Source: Cyprinodon diabolis
Lineage: Eukaryota; Chordata; Actinopteri; Cyprinodontiformes; Cyprinodontidae
Reading direction: 5' to 3'
Length of the DNA stretch: 64,000 nt
Assembly (NCBI GenBank): GCA_030533445.1
Contig: JARPUW010000299.1
Coordinates: 1 to 64,000 of the forward strand
A program made the translations under genes and the position numbers. Numbering within the stretch: position 1 is the stretch's first letter; each line of letters starts with the position of its first letter. This document shows, in pieces, positions 61,268-64,000 of this stretch. The notes under the pieces were generated by a model that was not told the DNA's origin, ran no database searches, and was given only the letters and a program-made list of their open reading frames with translations.

Positions 61268-63257
61268 GTGCTGAGTGGCAAGGGAAGTGTCATGGACAGC
61301 AGTCATATAGTATCCATTTCCCAATGTTAAATCAGTCCTTTCACCCTCCATTAGATTAATATGTGCTGTTTAAAACAGCAGAGGTAAAATCTGTTTGAAG
61401 CTTGGTAACCTTGACAACGCTTAAGGAGCCTCTCACTGACACAGACAACAGCTGCACTCACTATTGGTTTCTTCTTCCCAGGCTTTTTTGTATGGGAAGA
61501 ACGGCACCGAACAAACGACTACTGATCAAAAACCGTATGAGTTATTCAAAAAACATTTTCACCATGAGCATCAGCAATCCTTCGACTCCAACTATACCAA
61601 CTTTGGTGTATGTGTGTCATTCAGAAAAATATTTATGACGACTTGAAGACACATAGTCTGATTCGTTTCTCTCCCATCTTCAGCTCAAAAAGAATAGAGA
61701 AAGGCTGAAACTCTCATCGACTTTAGGTTGGTCTGGAGGGTTTTTAAGGAAAAGTATTAATCCTACCGTAATTCCGAAGACATTGTGTGAGTCCAGAGGT
61801 TTCAGTCTACAAACTGACCAAAAATGGTGACTGTAGCTCCAAATATGTGGCCGTGAGGGCGAGAATAAGATGTTTGATCTTAAAAAAATGGCCGCCTCAC
61901 ACTAAGATTTCAGCAGCTGCACTCTAGCAGGCTGCTGCAGAAGCTAACTGTCAGCTAGCTTCCAGGTGCTTAACCTCCGAACAAACGACTGCTGAGCAAA
62001 AACCGTAAAAGGTATCTGAAAAATTCTTTCAGTGAAAGCAACATCTATCCTTTGTCTCAGACTGGGGTAACCTTCATGTCTGTAGGTCTTTCACAACCCA
62101 AAACGAAGCACAAACAAAATGGTTGGCCCACCTGCTCCTCCCTTTGTTTGAACTGCAGGACCTCACTCTCACTCACCTTTTAGCTGCTAAAGCACCCCTC
62201 CGAACAAACGACTGCTGAGTAAAAACCGTAAAAGGTATCTGAAAAATTCTTTTTATCTAAGCGACAGCTATATCTTGTCTTCAATTGGAGTAACTTTCAT
62301 GGCTGTAGGTCATCTACAAACTGAATGGGAAGAGAAAGAAAAAGAAAAAACGTTTCATCACACCTAAGCTTCTAATTGAGCTAGCTGCAGCAGGTCACTC
62401 TCACTCAGCTTTCAGGTGCTTAAAATGTCCTCCGAACAAACGACTGCTGAGCAAAAACCGTATGAGTTATTCAAAAAATTTTTTCACCGTGAGCGTCAGT
62501 CATCCTTCGACTCCAACTATGCCAACTTTGGTGTATGTGTGTCATTCAGAAAAATATTTATGACGAGTTTAAAACACATAGTCTGATTCGTTTTTCTCCC
62601 CTCTTCTGCTCCAAAACCAATGAAAAACGGCTCTGATTTTCATCGACTTTAGGTCGGTCTGGAGGGTTTTTAAGGAAAAGTATTAATCCTACCGTAATTC
62701 CGAAGATATTGTGTGGGTCCAGAGATTTCAGTCTACAAACTGACCAAAAATGGTGACTCTAGCTATAAATATGTGGCCGTGAGGGCGAGTTTAAAATGTT
62801 TTTTTGTGTTTAAAAAACGCCTGCCTCACACTCTAGCTTTTCAGTTGCTCCACTCTAGCAGGCTGGATTTTGCTAAAACTTTGTGGCGCTTGAGGTCTGA
62901 TTATACAAAAACCGTAGCAGTTATCAACATACCGTCTTCAGTTTTAAATAGACGAAGGATTTATCTACAAACTGAGCTTCAAACTGTTTTTCTAGGTGAA
63001 TGTATGCCGACACAGTGAAGTGCTGTTTTTTATGCTTTTTTTTTCCTCTCCCCATTCATTTCCTATGGGATTTTTTTGCGACGTTTTCGCTAATAATTCG
63101 CAAACCTTCGGACTAATGAGAAAGTTTTATACAAGCACACATCACCCCATTGGTCCCGACGCGTGTGCCAACTTTGGGCCCGATCCGCCAAACCGTGCGG
63201 GACTAGTTACGCGCCGAAGTTTTGGGTATACGGGAGAATTATAATAATAATAATAAT

Positions 63258-63383
63258 ACGCGGAATAAATATGTGCAATAGTAGTAGGTGGGCCATGCCT
63301 TCGGCATGTGGCCCCCCAATAATACGCGGAATAAATATGTGCAATAGTAGTAGGTGGGCCATGCCTTCGGCATGTGGCCCCCC
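63258..63383. repeat. Two hairpin modules in unit 20
   Basis: Starts at 63258 and 63324, spacing 66; the last core is followed by aataactag as in unit 16. Confidence 0.9.
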
Positions 63384-63659
63384 AATAACTAGAAAATTTC
63401 TAAAGAAATTTTGAGGGGGGCCACCTACTGCCCGTCTGGGGAACCGGGCCAATACGGCCCTGGCAAGTGACGTCGGGGCTCCCCAGACCAACTGCTTACG
63501 CCTTTGAGGGCTGCTGAGGGAAGGAAAGAGGGCAAGTTCATGGGCAAAGAGAGCTGTGTGCCACTTGTGCTGAAATCTGGGAAATAGACGTGCACAGAGT
63601 ATGATGCACAAGGGTAATATGGGTTGTCCATATTGAAACACAGTGGGTAAAGCCCAGTT

Positions 63660-63767
63660 GGCGGGCTTCGCCCGCCTGCTAGGAGCCATCTCAGTGAAGA
63701 AAAAAATCACCAATGGCGGGCTCTGCCCGCCTTCTAAGAGCCATTGCAGTGATGAAATCACCAATGG
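63660..63767. repeat. Shortest GC palindrome cluster (unit 20)
   Basis: Two palindromes only (loops TTC and TCT), then gatgaaatcaccaatggcaatgag-type ending. It looks like a deletion between identical spacers of the second and last palindromes. Confidence 0.85.
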
Positions 63768-64000
63768 CAATGAGCAATATGCCAGAATGTATGAGTGTGT
63801 ATAAGGAAGAGGCTTTTATTCTGTAGAGTCCTTGTAGTCTTATTTTGAAAGTCTATCATGAATGTGCATCAAAAGATGGGTCACGCCCAGCAGTGATATA
63901 GAATCCATTTCCAAATGTTAAATCACTGGTTTTCCATGTTATTAGGTGAATAGTTGCTGTATTACAGAGTAAATGGGAGACTTTTATTGTGAAATTTGCT

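Larger units (their letters stand above)
1..64000. repeat. Megasatellite array, ~3.2 kb unit, 19 full copies plus one partial
   Basis: The string gtgctgagtggcaaggg (first base changed context in one copy) recurs at 1, 3154, 6523, 9693, 12865, 16238, 19390, 22599, 25768, 29005, 32309, 35450, 38589, 41796, 44935, 48101, 51413, 54723, 57895 and 61268, always in the same orientation, and the sequence between occurrences is the same apart from scattered substitutions and short module gains or losses. Full unit lengths run from 3139 to 3373 bases. No non-array sequence is seen at either edge, so the array is longer than the window. The unit boundary used here is simply the first base of the window; haplotype evidence suggests the natural boundary lies near offset 1970-2060. 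No coding gene or known RNA gene is recognised anywhere. Whether the array is transcribed, pericentromeric, subtelomeric or sex-linked cannot be told from the sequence. Confidence 0.97.
61268..64000 (+). repeat. Array unit 20, cut by the window end
   Basis: 2733 bases visible. 5' half with private aaggagcc (near 61423), gacttgaagac (near 61641) and cttaacctccg (near 61970). Two modules at 63258-63383. The GC cluster (63660-63767) is the shortest seen, with two palindromes. The 3' half reads A2 (cacagagtatg), so the next unit, outside the window, is predicted to begin with the alpha marker gtcatgtaca. The unit stops inside the first ~295 bp element. Confidence 0.95.

Overview
The window is one continuous tandem array and contains no supportable protein-coding gene, tRNA or rRNA. 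A 3.14-3.37 kb unit is repeated head to tail 19 times in full and a 20th time in part. The array runs off both ends of the window. By eye the copies differ mainly by single-base changes plus gains and losses of short internal modules. This is megasatellite (macrosatellite-like) DNA of a eukaryotic nuclear genome. Many differences between copies are C-to-T or G-to-A changes at CpG, as expected from germline CpG methylation, which points to a vertebrate. A teleost fish is my best guess, from general sequence feel only; no gene anchors it.

Each unit has the same layout, given here in unit 1 coordinates. (i) 1-133: truncated end of a ~295 bp element carried over from the previous unit. (ii) About 240-1870: seven diverged ~230 bp sub-repeats, each marked by a CCGTA (266, 499, 735, 958, 1190, 1424, 1644), arranged as a roughly four-fold higher-order repeat of about 924 bp. 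(iii) 1721-1969: unique-looking linker with a long T run. (iv) 1971-2473: a core dense in inverted repeats. It holds a TAA tract, an insertion site for 0-4 copies of a 66-72 bp hairpin module, an A/T-rich hairpin, a GC-rich segment with several stems, and 2-5 copies of a 17-base GC palindrome, most on a 51 bp period. (v) 2515-3153: two full copies and the start of a third copy of the ~295 bp element.

Nearly all unit-length variation is quantised and comes from the two nested modules in the core. Diagnostic variants show that the 3' half of one unit travels with the 5' half of the next, and that haplotypes switch at the core. The evolutionary monomer therefore seems to run core to core, with the hairpin-rich core as the place of exchange. 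A recent tandem duplication at about 40640-46915 also has its edges there.

Open reading frames recur only because the array is homogenised. They are interrupted by 1-2 base indels and stops in some copies, changes in the most constant one are mostly amino-acid changing, and several frames on both strands are open across the modules because 51, 66, 69 and 72 are multiples of three. The most interesting content is structural: a module-dependent long foldback next to a GC palindrome cluster, coinciding with the recombination points of the array.
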